From positions 1-64,000 of the forward strand of contig JAQFVV010006844.1 in the NCBI GenBank assembly GCA_028023455.1: 64,000 nt of DNA. Reading direction: 5' to 3'. The notes below the pieces were generated by a model, which ran no database searches, was not told the origin of the DNA, and saw only the letters and a list, made by a program, of their open reading frames with translations. The stretch's first letter is position 1, and every line of letters starts with the position of its first letter. The translations under genes were made by a program, and so were the position numbers. The stretch is from Epiperipatus broadwayi. Its lineage: Eukaryota; Onychophora; Udeonychophora; Euonychophora; Peripatidae. This document shows, piece after piece, positions 24,075 through 37,592 of this stretch.

Positions 24075-25516
24075 ACACCTGGGTCTCAGTTTATGTGGTA
24101 GATAGGTTCCTCAGAAAATGTGCACAAAAAAAATCACACAAAAATAGACTTAACTTACATTAAAAAATGGGGAATAGGTTACTGTAATTTTTGAAATTGC
24201 ATAAAAGCAAAGCAACAACATAAAATTACTTTAACATTTGCATAAAAAAAAAATATGACTAATAAAAAATTTCAAATTTGAAAAAAATTGATACAAACAA
24301 ACTTTTTTTACTTTTTTTTATTAACTACAGTATTTAATTTTATTCAAAACAATATATTTTTATGCGTAATTTATATTTTTTTCATACATGTATGGTATTT
24401 TAATTATTATCGCTATTTGAGACATCAGATTCATCATGATGAGATGTGATATGAGGTACTGTAGCTTCTCCTTCAACAAAGTCAAAAGGAAATACAACCA
24501 AAACATTTTCCAATCACTGTTGATCCTTCCCATTTCACTAAGTGATCTAAAATTGAAATTTTTGTTTCCAAAGAAATTCATTTTCTTGGGTGTTTTTTCC
24601 TCTCCATTAGGGTAAAATAAAAGTTTAAAATAAAAATAAGAACTTAGACTTACAATAATAAAAAGATACTGACTCACCACTGTTGGGCAAAATTTAATTA
24701 AAACTAACAATTAAAAATTAAATTCTTATTTTTGTCTTTAATTTTTTAATTTTCAATTCCGTTTAAAAATCAAATTTCATCGTTTCACATCAATTTCAGA
24801 TCACATTATGTAATTTTTAAATTGTTAATTACAATTAAAAATGAGATTTTAATTGTCAAATTTAATTGTGCCCACCACTGTTACCTTTTAAAAAATAAAC
24901 TTACGAACACTAAATGATTAATTGATTATGTACTCTTTTTATAAAAAGCAAAATAGAATGTGATTTAAAATGCAAAAATAACAACATACATAGTATTTTT
25001 CATCTATAACGTTTGAACAGATTTACATTATAGTGTTGTAAAATATATTACTTGCGGACACTAAATCATTAATTGATTATGTACTCTTTTTTTAAAAAGC
25101 AAAAATAGAACGTGATTTAAAATGCAAAAACAGCAACATATATAGTATAGTCATCTATAATGTTTGAACAGATTTACATTATAAGCTTGTAAAATTTAAT
25201 ATGTGTATACAAAATGGGGAAATCCTTATTTTAAGTGATTGCATAAAATCTATTACAGTACTATTATAAAGTGCTGAAAATATTGAAATTATTAGATGGA
25301 AGTCAAACTCCGATAATGCGCTATTACTTTAAATATGACACGAGTGCATGAAATTTATAATATTTAAAGTAATAGCACATTATCGGAGCTTGACTTCTGA
25401 TCTAATAATTTTTATCACATAAAAGAAAACCGCATACAAAGATATTAAGAAAAAATATGAATCACATAACTTCAAAATCACATTAAATAAATCCGCATAA
25501 AATGACACCCGGGTGT
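24075..25516. mobile_element. non-autonomous DNA transposon-like element with 24-bp terminal inverted repeats
   Basis: The left end ACACCTGGGTCTCAGTTTAT (24075 on) matches the complement of the right end, which reads ACACCCGGGTGTCATTTTAT inward from 25516. The roughly 1.44-kb interior contains a 151-bp tandem duplication (24901-25051 and 25052-25202) and a hairpin with arms of about 40 bp (25298-25410) centred near 25340. No transposase is seen; the 116-codon minus frame at 24360-24710 has no recognised domain. No clear target duplication. Superfamily unassigned. Confidence 0.5.
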
Positions 25517-25546
25517 ACATATATTATGACAAATGCTTTTATTAAT

Positions 25547-25789
25547 TGTGCACTAAAAAACCAAAAAATAATTGTTTTCTTCAATCACAATTGGGATATT
25601 TATATATAACTTGAAATAAATATTTGAGATGTCCAGAAATTACTTAATTTAATCACTAATTTTTACAAGTAATTGAATTAATTAAATGTTGAATATTTTA
25701 CCCTTTTATTTCAAGTTAAATATAAAATTTCACTTGTGATTGAAAAATACAATTATTTTTTGGCCTTTTTGTACACAGTAAATAAAATA
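25547..25789. mobile_element. MITE-like palindrome, about 243 bp
   Basis: GTGCACTAAAAAACCAAAAA at the left pairs with CTTTTTGTACAC at the right. CCAAAAAATAATTG and TTCAATCACAA and AACTTGAAATAAA all have inverted partners in the right arm. Arms are about 75 bp with moderate divergence. Non-coding. Confidence 0.6.
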
Positions 25790-25805
25790 ATTTATTATCA
25801 AATGT

Positions 25806-25837
<32 letters not shown>

Positions 25838-28800
25838 CTTTTATCTTTGTCAATAAAATTAAACTTCCAGTCATCTAATTATTAAAGTATATATTAAAAA
25901 ATCTCAATAAATTAATTTATATTGCATGTCAATTTATCAGGGCTTGATATTTCAATGTTAATTTATCCATTAAGTCATTTTAAAAACTTCTGTAAGTCTT
26001 AGTTGTTTTAAAATTTATTTTATATCATTATTGAAGTACTATAAACCCATCATACTTTTCTATAATAGTGAATTAATATTAAGAGCTATTAAGAACTAAA
26101 ACTATTTTAAGAGACTTCAGTATGTTAAAATTCAATGTTAATAATAAGCTTTAATATGTAAGTTTAAATTTTAATGCTATGAATTAATATTTAAATTACT
26201 TGCTTAATAAAATGCCTTTTTATTTGAATAGTTTGCTAATAAAGAGTGTATTTTATTAGTGATAATTGTAATAAAAATTCAATCTATGAAAGTAAGTTTT
26301 AAGTTAGTTAATTAAAAAAATAAAGAATTAATTTATTATTAAAAACCTATCAATTTTAAATAAAAAAAAACATTAGGCAATATGTGTGAGTTTGCTTAAA
26401 TGTAAATTTTATCTTTCACTTTCTTATTTGCAATATTAAAAAATATTCTTAAATTTCTTTACTTAAAAGTCTTTATATGTTCTGGGAACTTGTACTTATT
26501 AAATACTGAGTAATATTGTTAGAAAGGGTCATGTAAATTAATGTTTGTTAAAAATAATGTAATTTATTTTATATTTTGTTTTATTTTTACTGTAATAATT
26601 TTTATTTTATGATTCTTTTAAAATGTAACACTTCTTAATTACTGTCTAGACAATAATGCAAATGCCTAAATTTTAGCCTTGTTTCCTGGGATATTAATTA
26701 ATTTTTGAACTATAATGGATAAGGTCAAGTAGGAACTCATTTAAACGTCAGTTTTTAATCATTAAAATGACTCACATGATCAGGATTCATTCAGTTTAAT
26801 TGCTTAAAACAAATTTTTATTTTACTTAAAGTTAAATATTTATTGGTAATTTAATTTTTGACCAGATGCTAAAGTTTTAAGCTGAAGTTTGCTAAAAAGT
26901 CTGAAATCTGCATTGTTTTAAATATGATGGGAAGTTTAAATAATAATTTTTCAACAATTGCTGAATTATTTTATTGCAAAAATGGTACCTTGAAAGAATT
27001 TTCTGTGGTTCACCATGCTTATGTAAGAACTTTTATTGATTCCTATTTCTTTATTTACAATAGACTGTATTATCAGTTCAACATTGATGCAATAATATTA
27101 AGACTGTTAAAGACTTGGTGCTCTTTTGAAATTTCCTAACAGTCCTTAATAGTTTGAAAATGCATTAGCTTAATATTAAAAGATGCTGAAAAGAATAAGA
27201 AGTTCATTAAAAGACTTTAAAACATTTATGCTTTAGCAATGTATATTTAAAATATATTTATTTTAATATTATCATACTTTTAAATAATGATTTTTTCAGA
27301 ATCATATATCTTTCCATGAATAGACTATTGTAAGTGTGGATAGCAGACCTATTTCTTGACAAATGCAATTTAAAAAATTATTCATTTCAATTTTGAAATG
27401 ACATTTTAATTACTCATTGTTATTTTAATTTTGGAATGGAAATGTTCCCTTGTGAAACTTTTGTCTTATATTTATTCCAGACTAGAGATAGAAAAATATT
27501 CTTTAAGCCCGTGGACTTAAAATTATTGATTTACCTTTTTATCTGATAATTATTACATGTTCATTTTCTGTAAAATTAATATTTTACAATAGGAATGAAA
27601 TATTTATTTTAAATTTATTGCTAGAATTTTTGTTTAACTATGATATGTACTAAATAACTCAAACTATCATATTATGTATAAAGAAAAAATAAAATGCTCT
27701 TTAGTGAAAGTTTATTATGAAATTAAATTTATTACAAGTCTGCTCTATATATCTTATCATTATTGTTATCATTAGCATAATTAAAAATATTAAAACAACC
27801 TGCTCTACAATGAAACCTGTCTTATATCCAAAAATATCTCTGCTCCCATATATTCATTGTTAATTGTATTTTGTAAGGAATGAATGAAAAGTTAATATAA
27901 CATTATACAAGAGATTTCTGCTGCTTTATTTAAATATTCTACAAGAAAAACTGAATGGCCATTAATTGTATTGTGTGCCCATGCTCATTAAAAATATGTT
28001 GCTTATAGGAAGTATTGTGAATGCTGTACATATAATTTTATATTTCATGTACTTTTCAATGAAAGAAAAAAAATTTGTATTTGTAGAATGACAATTGAAG
28101 ATATGGTGTCATGTTGAATGATAGAAGCTACAGGATGAAGAACTTTTAATTATGTATTTTGGTAAATTGAGTATAATTTTAAAATTTAATTTTATGCTAT
28201 TGTAATTTACCATGTATTCTATTTATTTATATTATGCATTTTTGTCTGATATATTTTATGCATTATTTCTAAATGATAATATCCAGAAGTTTGCAGAATA
28301 TTTACAATTTTATTATACTATATAATTTTAAAGTGTTATTTATCTCCTGTTATGAATAATTTATTATTTGAATATATAAGTTTATGCAAAACCAATGTAT
28401 ATACTTATTACTTATTTCAGGTCATGTTTTTATTAGACCAGATTTGGAAAATAATTTTTATTGGCAATTTTACACATCAGTTAATTGTTATATTTGTTTA
28501 CGAGATTTTGCATTATCTCTCTTATTTTATTATACATGCTTATATTACTATTATATTTTTAAGAGACAGTCTTATAGATATTTATTTTACATGCTCATCT
28601 CGTCATTATATTACCCAAGAGATTGTACCTGTGTTTCTCTCTTGTGGATATTTGTTTTGCTAGCACATATCTATAAAGAGATTGTAGCTGTGCCTCTCTT
28701 ATTGTAGTATATTCCATGAATTATGTCTTTCATGTCTCATTTAAGCACAGATGCTTTATTTAAGATGGCTATTATTATTTATAATATATTTTGTTGGTTC

Positions 28801-31329
28801 ATTATCATTTTCCTTATGTTCAGAGATAAAGTCATAGAATAATTTTGCCTCCAAATGTAAGTGCTCTCTTTAATTTCATGCCATGATTTAGGTTTATTGC
28901 CTTACTTATCTTTATCACTTAGATGCATTATAATGTATATCTTGTATGAAGACATGCATGGTAAATTGCCATTAATTTATTTTTGGAACTTGATATTGTT
29001 GTTTGTTCTTAGGAATGTGATTTTTCTTCTGTTGCATTCTTGATTAGTGTAGGCTATAGATGGTTTTGATCTGTAGGTCATTTTGCTGTACTTTGCAATT
29101 AATAATAATAATATAGAGTGTGAAACTGATAAATATTTATTTTAGAAATTAAAAATTGTTTTCATGGACCTCAATAAGTAATATACATCACTTCCAGCAT
29201 TTATTTTATTGCTAGATTGGTAAGATATGCTTAGTGTTTAAATATACTCATTGTTGGGACACCATAATAGTATGCTTGTTGTGTAAATGTGTAGAACTTT
29301 TGTGATGGAACAAATATTAAAAAAACATTTTATTAATCAGACAAAGTTAATAATAGTCAATTATCATTTCATCTGTAAATTTATTTTTATTATTATTATC
29401 TGTAAACTTTAAAAAGTATTTCTCCTATGCAGTGAATTGTAACATATAGTGTTTGAATACTATGCTTTGACATGTTGATTACTCTGGCTTGCACTGAGAG
29501 GCACTACTGTATGGAGAGTTTTTCCTGTTTTAATAATTCATACTTCTTAAGCTGTAATTATGAACAATAGTATGAAAAGCAAAAATATTGTATATAATTG
29601 CTAATCATTTTTCAGCCAATCCAAAACATAGAATTTTGAAAAATATTGTTACTTTAAATATTGTTGTTGCAATATTTAAAGTGCTGTTTATGTTTATCTG
29701 TGTCGATAGGCTTAGTTATAGCAGATCTTTTACCCATCGGTATAAAAAATTTTGCTCTACAAATTGAAAATTTCACAAATGCATCATTATTTTTTTGCAA
29801 TATTGATATGAAAGAAAATCTTTTTAAATTTAAAATATTTTTTTTTAATTTCTTTAAATTCTCCTTGTAATAAATTTTTTTTTTTGTTAAATATTTTTTA
29901 AAAATTCGAAAAATATTTTCCTTTGAAATACGTATTTGTTGCTAATGCCGAACATTCAAAAATAATTGGATTAAATAACTCTTGAAAAACAGGTGTTAAA
30001 TATTTAGTAAAGCTGTCAGATTAACATCTTTGTAAATTATCATTATTTGTTGATGAATTAATAATTCAAAAATTTGACTTCATTGTTTTTACCAATTCTA
30101 TTAATAAATAGATTGTAATAATAGTTTAGACTATTTTGTTAGGAACAATGATTATTTTTAAATGTTTCACATAATTTACCTAGTTTTTGAATACTCAGAA
30201 TGACAATAATTAAGTATAATTATGCAAAATAAATACAAAAATTAAATAATTTAAAATCACTTAGTTTTTTTTAAAAACCCTAATTTAAATGATTATTATT
30301 ACATATAACAAATTTAAAAACAATATGAAAACTATTGTGGGCAAATAAAGAACATATATTCAGCAATAATATAAAATCAGGAATGTACAAATTTTTATTG
30401 GCATCTAGTGAATAGTCTTGAATTATGATCACTGTAATTTACTAAATTTATATTCTTAAAAGAAAAAAAAAATGAAATTATTAAAACAATGATCCAAAGG
30501 AATACAAAAAAAAGGAATACTTTTGGAATACACATTCAAAAAAGTATAAGAACTTAAAAAAGAAGTACAAAACCCACAAAAAGAAATACATTTGATCATG
30601 TAACTGACAGCTAACACAATTCTAGTTAAAATTTAAAATGCTATATATAATTTTTAAAAACATGGCAAAAATAATTCAGTTGCAGACAATATGAAAAGAT
30701 TCTTTTTCAGTTAATTACATGTTGTGGATATTTGTGATTGGTTTCTCTTGACTTGTCTTTTCTATAAAGTAAATATTTTCAAATACAATATGAATCTAAT
30801 CACATTATTCATCTTAAAAAATAAATATTACATGAATATGAGGCAAAATGCCTCGAAAGTGCTCAGCTGCTAATTATTTTATCGATTCATATAAGTACTT
30901 ATTATAGCTTCTCTTTCCAGCGCCTCAACATGCTTGTAATTTTTTTATAAACATTCTGAAAAAGTATCATAAATATGAAAACTAGTATGGGAAATATATG
31001 TTCTCATTTTTGAAATCTTACAAAAAATGAATACACTCAAGAACTATCGATTAGTTATATTGTGAGTGATACATTAGCATTTTTATAAATAAATTTATCT
31101 GTTTAATACTGACATCTTAATTTGTTTTAATTAAAAATCAATTTTGTTTTAATTTCAGTTTTTGCAACAAATGATTGCAAAACCTACAAATAATAGCTAC
31201 AAGAGTGTCCCTTAGAATTATTTATTAATCTATTAAAATTAGGTGGAGTTCTCCATGCCAATCAGAAATTCTGACTTAAAACTCTTACTTATTCATATTG
31301 GAAATAAAAGCTAATGACATACATGGTTT
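25790..31329. other. long AT-rich stretch, almost featureless
   Basis: About 5.5 kb of very AT-rich sequence. Apart from an (AT)n run near 25808-25832 and an FB-1 end at 29478-29530 I recognise nothing. Frames at 28352, 28384, 28861 and 29661 are low-complexity hydrophobic translations typical of AT-rich non-coding DNA. It could be intronic or intergenic. Confidence 0.45.
29478..29530. repeat. FB-1 terminal fragment
   Basis: TTGATTACTCTGGCTTGCAC through TATGGAGAGTTTTTCCTGTTTT matches the end unit of the FB-1 family. The remainder of the element is missing. Confidence 0.6.
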
Positions 31330-33128
31330 ATTATTCACATTTATATTCTCACTATTATAAAATTGTTTATAATGTTTCAATACAATAGATAATAGCCTAA
31401 GCTTATTATAACAAACTTGTATCAAATCCTGCATAAAACAATTTATATTATCTTTCTTAAACATTTTATTTGAACACAGTCATTGATTATGTGTTAAAAA
31501 AGCTCTAAAACCAGTTAATTTGTGTATCAAAGGAACATTAGATGTTGGATGAATATAACCTCTATTATCTATATGCTTTACAACCATTTTATATACCAAT
31601 CTATCATCCACACATGATATTTGCAAATCTAGGTATTTAATACCAGAATTGTTCTCCCTCTCTATTGTCCAAACTAAACCATCCTGGTTCTGCAAACTAT
31701 CAAAAATTTGTTTTATAATGTCCGGTTGCCCATATATTAGAACATCACCGACATATCTACAATACAATGTGTTCTCATTATTTACCAATATAGGATGCAC
31801 AATTCACTGTTCTATATTATCTACATCAAATTACTCATCAAACCACTCACAGCCAAACCCATTGGCCATCCGTTTCCCATTCTATATAAATAACTACCAT
31901 GTGCTGCCACAATATCATTACATCATCCAATCTAAAACATCCACAATGAAAGATATCTTATCCTGTGGCATTTCTCAAAATTGTAATAGATGCAGACCGA
32001 TCCACTGACCCATATAATTCAACCACATCCAATGAAACAAACTCATACCCCCACCCCAACTACAGCTGTTTTATTAAGTATATTAATGCAATCAAATGAC
32101 AACTTCAAAGTATATTCCCCAAACTCAACAAAATCCAAAATCCACCTAACTAAAATCCTTGCAAGCTTTTGATAATATGCTCTTGTAAAATCCAGCATCA
32201 ATCTCAAAGGATCACCAAACTTATGTATTTTTACATTTGCAAACATTTGAGGAATAAAAGTCGCTGATGGATAAATCACCAAATATTCTCTATTAGTGAG
32301 AAATGCTTTCCCGTGTGCTTTCAAAATCTTCAAAACAAATTTATCTTTCATAGCTTTTATATTATAATTTTCAATTCTAATAAAGTTCAACTTCTCTATC
32401 TGTTGTTGAAGTTTAATTCCATATATAAATTTATCCATTAATACAAATCTATGAGATTTATCCTCATTAGAACAAATCAACTGGTTATTATTTTAAAATA
32501 ATGTAACTTTTTTCAAAGCCCGCTGCTTACTATAATTCAATTTATTAGATAACACATTAATTTGTGGAGCTATAACCTTAATAATATTTTCTTTATTAAC
32601 AACATCATATGCCACCTCCACATCTGCAACTATTTCAGCTTTTGCATTTTTCCATGAACCATATACAAATCTAGGCCCACACGACAAAATTTCACTTACG
32701 TTATCCGGAACTTCTCATGCTGATAAATTGACTACCTGTTGACTATTATTTCACAGACTAATACCCTTCTACTTATATAACAAAAACTCAAATTTCTTCA
32801 AATACTTAAACTGCATATCTTTTTTAAATTTATCAAACCAAATCCTTGTATATGATGGCAATGAATAAACTTGTTGTAATACTTTCTCTTTCTTTACTAT
32901 CGAAAAAAGTTATTTCCTGATATCCTTCCATAAAAAATGAAACAAAGTTCTCTGTATTTTATTCATAGCTTCAATTCTGTTACATATCCCATAATTAATT
33001 TTAATTTTACAAGAATTTGGAATAATATTACACTCCCAACATCTCTTAAGGAAAATAAAACATTCCTTGGCAACAATACACTTTCTTCGCAAATACATCA
33101 CTTCTTTAAACTTCCAATCATGTTCCAT
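31330..33128 (-). pseudogene. Penelope-like element reverse transcriptase remnant
   Basis: Penelope-like elements encode a telomerase-related reverse transcriptase. The minus strand shows, in order: an N-terminal piece (33128-32910) with FLKRCWECNIIPNSCKIKI; a core piece (32480-32043) with FIPQMFANVKIHKFGDPLRL; a linking piece with FVSLDVVELYGSVD and GNGWPMGLAVSGLMSN; and a palm piece (31800-31480) with YCRYVGDVLIYGQ, NNSGIKYLDLQIS and TGFRAFLTHNQ. The palm motif normally reads YVDD; here the first Asp is Gly, so it is dead. Stops and frame changes separate the pieces. The GIY-YIG nuclease expected at the C-terminus is not seen to the left. Confidence 0.75.
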
Positions 33129-33169
33129 TGTAAATAATAAATCAATATAACATTTTTGTTAATACAACT

Positions 33170-33545
33170 TATAAAATCCAATATAACAATTTGTCAATTT
33201 CTAAAACAGAGAATCATTAATATAAATAAAATAACTATTGCCAAGTGCTTTCAACTCCTATGAGTCTTCATCAAGACAGTAAAAAAAAAAACTCCTATTT
33301 TTTCCTAAGTGATAAATAAATTTAACATTTCATCACATTGGCCAGGAACAACTAATCGGAAAACTGGTTAGTTTTGAATTCATAGCACAAGATGAATTTT
33401 GTATAAGATTTGATTTTTTAATCTTACATTTTTTATCATGGGTTTCATGCATTAATAGTGCAAAGGTGCTTGGGAGTAGTTATTTTATTTATATTAATGA
33501 TTCTCTGTTTTAGCAATTGATGAATTGTTATATTGTATTTTACAT
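33170..33545. repeat. inverted repeat at the 5' side of the Penelope remnant
   Basis: AATATAACAATTTGTCAATT and AGAGAATCATTAATATAAAT (33180-33235) are inverted at 33480-33540. The arms are about 75 bp and the loop about 220 bp. Penelope-like elements often carry terminal repeats, sometimes in inverted partial copies, so this may be a second, opposite 5' end of the same element. Confidence 0.55.
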
Positions 33546-35858
33546 GATATAAATATAATCACTTTTAAATTATTATCCATTTGATGCAATACACCAGTCT
33601 AAACTTGTTTTTAATTTTTCACAGTAATCTGGAAACATTTGTGAAGTGATGCTTTTGAACACCTGTGGCTTTTTTTTTTAAATCACTACTAAGTTTGCAA
33701 AAAAAATTGAGATATTTTTTCATTTAAAAAATTAAAAAAACATCACATAAAGTGAGATTCAGTGAATATGGCTGATAGATATGCTGGGTCTTGCTCAATT
33801 TAATTGAAAAATGTTTCACAATTTAAGACAACACACATAGGAATTGTCATGGTGAAGCTTGCGCTCCTCACTCTGCCAAAAATGAGATGTTTACATTTTA
33901 CCACATTACACAATCATTTCAGAACTTATAGATAAAATGCCTGACTATTAAGAACTAATTTTGAGATAAAAATGCCATTTGTGTCAATAAAAAAACATCA
34001 GTGTAGTTTTGATTCTAGACTTCACTTGCCTTGCTTTTTAGAGATGTGGTGAATTTAACATTTCAATTAAACTATTTATAACCTTGTGTTTTTATGACAT
34101 CAGCTTACTTGTAATCTGTTTCAAGCATTAAAACTGTTTTCCCTAACTTTTTTTGTAAACAAAAACAGAATTTTACATTGTTTGAACTTTATAGTTATTA
34201 TAAAAACCGACAAATACAAAACACACTTTACACAAAAAAAAAATGCTATGTGGCAGCACAATTTCACACTGCTATGTCATTTGGCAGATTGATGCAGAAG
34301 GGTACCTACAAAAAGTATGTAAAATCAGAAGCATATACTACAAAAAGTGCACAAACCAGAAAACGATTCCGATTATTTTTGGATACTGCATTGTATATTG
34401 ATATTTTGAGTTACAAGCAAAAAAGGAAAAACTGTTAAAACACTCATAAATCAGTTAGTATATCCAGCAAATAATGCCTTCTGTTTTTCTCCCATCAATG
34501 AGCTATTTAAAAAATAATTCATAATTTTAAGGAAAGGCAGTTTTTTTAAATTCACTCTTTGTTGATTGATAGTATTTGCTTGTTTTGGTAGTAATATTTT
34601 ATATCTTTATATATAGATATAAAAGTTTTGGTCTTATTTTTAGAATCTAGGATATGTAATGCATATATATTTTATCAGCAGTTTTTCCCCCATGACATTT
34701 GTAAAATAGATTATAATTCAAATATGATTATCAAAGATAATAAAATAGTTTTAAGTTAAACTTGCCTTGGAAACTGCTGAAATGATTAATCACTGTCAGC
34801 CATGTTATTAAGTTTAGTGATTCTTTTTTGCAAGAGTAGCATATTTGAAATATGTCTTCAAAATTATTTTTCAGCAAATTTTTACTAACTGGTATTAATT
34901 TTTTATACATTTCTGAAAATGTGGATAATAGAATACTAAATTGCATTAAACCTTTAATATGAACGATCTCTTTTCAAATATTATTTACTATTTAATTAAT
35001 GTCTTTTAGTTTTGCTCTTTTGCTTATACATGTATGTATACAGATGTCTGTATTTAATACAAGGCAGATATGAATTATACACATTATGCAAATTCAAATT
35101 CTTTTTTATTGTAATTGAGCAAATTGTTATATTGGTAGTTAAGTATATATAATTGCATAAATTAACATAATTAAAATAAATTAATGTTTAGAATAACTAG
35201 TAATACTTTATTTTGATGCATGTAAAATATTTTGTCTTATCTATACATCTCTAATAATAAGGCTTATGGACATAATCTTGTTTAGGTCTATATTTCTGGT
35301 TGGTTAAACGTACTAAGGCTAAGATAATTTGAGATAATAGATATTTAATTGGTTCTTTTGCCCTCTGTATTTAGATCAATGATAAAATGGAGGATGTAGG
35401 AACTGAAAGTTTTTGGATGCTTAAACAGCATATTAATTCCCAAGCAATAAGTAATTTATTATTAAATTTGATTCCCTTCATTGATATTTAAGTTGTTTGC
35501 TCAGAATTAATTGTTGTTTGTCTTAAATAAAAATAATTTTTTTTAAAGTTGTATAAATTTTAATCATCAGTATTAATTTACATTGCAAAAATAATTCACA
35601 AAAAGAATGGTTTGATTTCTCCAAATCAGTTTCCAACCCCTTTTAAATATGGTTTTCCTTTATAATAGTCAAGTAACCTGTAATCTTCATGCCACATTTG
35701 TATAAAAAGGCACTTTTAAAAGAGTAAACACATTAAAAGTAGATCTTTCTAGAATAAAATATATATTAGAGAATTATTTTTTTAAATTATATTATTAAAC
35801 AACTAAACATCACATAATCACCATTTCCTATGCATACACAAAGTATTAAAACAGAGGT
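33546..35858. other. AT-rich DNA, one weak small frame
   Basis: An 86-codon plus frame at 34178-34438 (MFELYSYYKNRQIQ..., basic and Tyr/Lys-rich, no membrane segment) is less low-complexity than others here, but has no recognised domain or supporting signal. Nothing else is recognised. Confidence 0.35.
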
Positions 35859-35942
35859 AAACCTCTCTACACAGTAGTGCATCCAATGATTTCTCTGGCT
35901 TGCACTAAGTGACACTGCAGTATGGAGAGCTTTGCCTCCATT
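35859..35942. repeat. FB-1 fragment, paired ends
   Basis: GAGGTAAACCTCTCTACACAG and CAGTATGGAGAGCTTTGCCTC are inverted copies of the FB-1 end unit with only about 40 bases between them. This is a minimal hairpin derivative. Confidence 0.6.
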
Positions 35943-36039
35943 TTAATTATTTTATCCTAATTTTATATTTAAGTACATTAATGATATAAACTTAATAATT
36001 GTTTTTCATTTCTGAAACTTTTATTAATATTCTTTAAGA

Positions 36040-36330
36040 TTTGAAATACCAGGCACTCATATACCTGGAGCCCAATTGTAAATATAGTGGATTTGAACTC
36101 AGACTTCTAAGCCACTTCAACCATTGAGGTATACGGATTTACTATCTTAATATAAATTGAGCACTGATTGTATATATGTATGGGAGATGATAATCTGGAC
36201 CAACTGATGAGTGCTGGTTCAGCATGAAATGTGTTATATTGGTGATTATTTATCTTTTTTGCATGTGGTGGTCATGTGTATCAGTGGATGGTTGAAGTGG
36301 TTTGAAAGTCTGAGTTGAAATCTTCTATAT
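36040..36330 (-). repeat. R1 dispersed repeat, hybrid copy with inverted ends
   Basis: It matches the R1 family in reverse orientation (GGACCAACTGATGAGTGC, GATTATTTATCTTTT, TTTGAAAGTCTGAGTTG). At its left end it also has an inverted copy of the terminal piece (GGATTTGAACTCAGACTT), so both ends carry the same sequence in opposite directions. Confidence 0.65.
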
Positions 36331-36404
36331 TTAATATTCTTTAATCAATTAAATTTTTAATCAATAATTTTATCTAAAAAATTAATATGGTCAAAATATT
36401 CCTC

Positions 36405-37592
36405 AATATGGCACAGCATACTTAACAAATTCCATTATTTCATCTACATATGTTCTCTTTCTAGACCTTTTACAATCTCTTGGTATTCAATTTAAGATTT
36501 TAACTACTTATTTATTATCAAATCTTCTAACAATACTCCTGTTCTGACTCCATTTCTGTCACATAATTCTTTTAATCATATCAATGTTATCTGTTTATCA
36601 TCTCACCCAAGTATTATGATTTTGATTTACTCCCAACATACCTTGATAAGAGTGTGTGTCAGGCTAATTTTACATCTCCCAAAAATTTTGCCATAGTTTT
36701 GTGAACTGAAATGGAAAGTCAAGAGAATAAAAATACATGGAAATTATTTAATTCATTTAGATTTTGCAGATGACCATAGTTGAAACAATAATTCTCAAAA
36801 ACTTCACAATGTGTTGTAAGAATTATCAAATGAAAATAAAAGAGTAAATCCAAAAAGTAAACACTAAAGTGACTAAAGTAGTAATCATTGTATTTTTTAA
36901 AAAAAAAAAAAGATTGATGCTCGTAAATTAGAAAAAAAAATATAATGAGTGTTAATAGCTTTTAACAAGCCTTTCCAAAATCCCTATCGCCAGACCAGTT
37001 TTTAGCTGTTGGCTGTCATCAGTGAGGTTCTGGGATATTCAGACATTAGAACTAAAAATACCAGCTCAAGTCTGGAATTTATCTAATAGTTAACTATTAA
37101 GTAGAAAATCTAAAATTTTCAGATATCTATATGTCTTCAAATTCAGCTATCTAATTGAAATAGGCATAAGGGACTGAACTAAGTTCAGATAATCATATAT
37201 TAATAGCTTTGGTGATATAACATCACCAAAGTCTCAAGAGCAAAACTATAATTTCAAGGAAATCAAGGTATACATCATGTGACTTAATTTAATAAGCTTG
37301 TACTACAAATATTATATAATGAGCGTTAAGAGCTCTTAACAAGATTTTCCGAATATCCCTATCCTCAGACTGGTTTCTAGCTATGAATAATTTAATATGG
37401 ATGGAAACATAATGGATAAAGTTAATTGCATAATTAAACTTGGTTGAAGTTAGAAGTAACTTAATATTGAAACGAAATATGCCTATGCGGTTGATTAAAA
37501 AAGGTTTTAATATACGTGTTTTACCAAATCTTACTTTTGGATCTGAGGCTTGGACACTGAACAGAAGACCACTCAATGAAGCATAAAAAGAT
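36405..37592. mobile_element. 5'-truncated RTE-type LINE with twin-priming inversion
   Basis: The 3' part is on the minus strand (36405-36646: AACATACCTTG, ACCTTTTACAATCTCTTGG and others match the LINE tail at 15990-16466). The preceding part is on the plus strand (36647-37592), beginning at the GVRRGDSIS region, passing the HLDFADD motif near 36760 and ending at TLNRRP. The internal breakpoint falls at the same place in both halves (around AGAGAT/GTATGTTGGGAG), with essentially no loss. Many stops make it non-functional. An FB-1-like insertion splits the plus-strand half. No target duplication is resolved. Confidence 0.7.
36951..37380. repeat. FB-1-related insertion with a direct duplication, inside the LINE
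   Basis: ATAATGAGTGTTAATAGCTT at 36951 recurs as ATAATGAGCGTTAAGAGCTC at about 37317, and both copies continue for roughly 65 bases through CAGAC(C/T)GGTTT. Between them are FB-1-like words (GGCTGTCATCAGTGAGG, ACATCATGTGACTT). The LINE sequence is interrupted here and resumes at about 37395. Confidence 0.5.

Noticed and set aside
28352-28707. Two overlapping frames with membrane-like composition
   Set aside because: Hydrophobic Phe/Ile/Tyr-rich translations are expected from AT-rich DNA; the overlap of two frames and lack of any motif argue against a gene.
34178-34438. 86-codon basic frame as a real small gene
   Set aside because: Composition is slightly better than average, but nothing else supports it; I mention it only as a weak frame.
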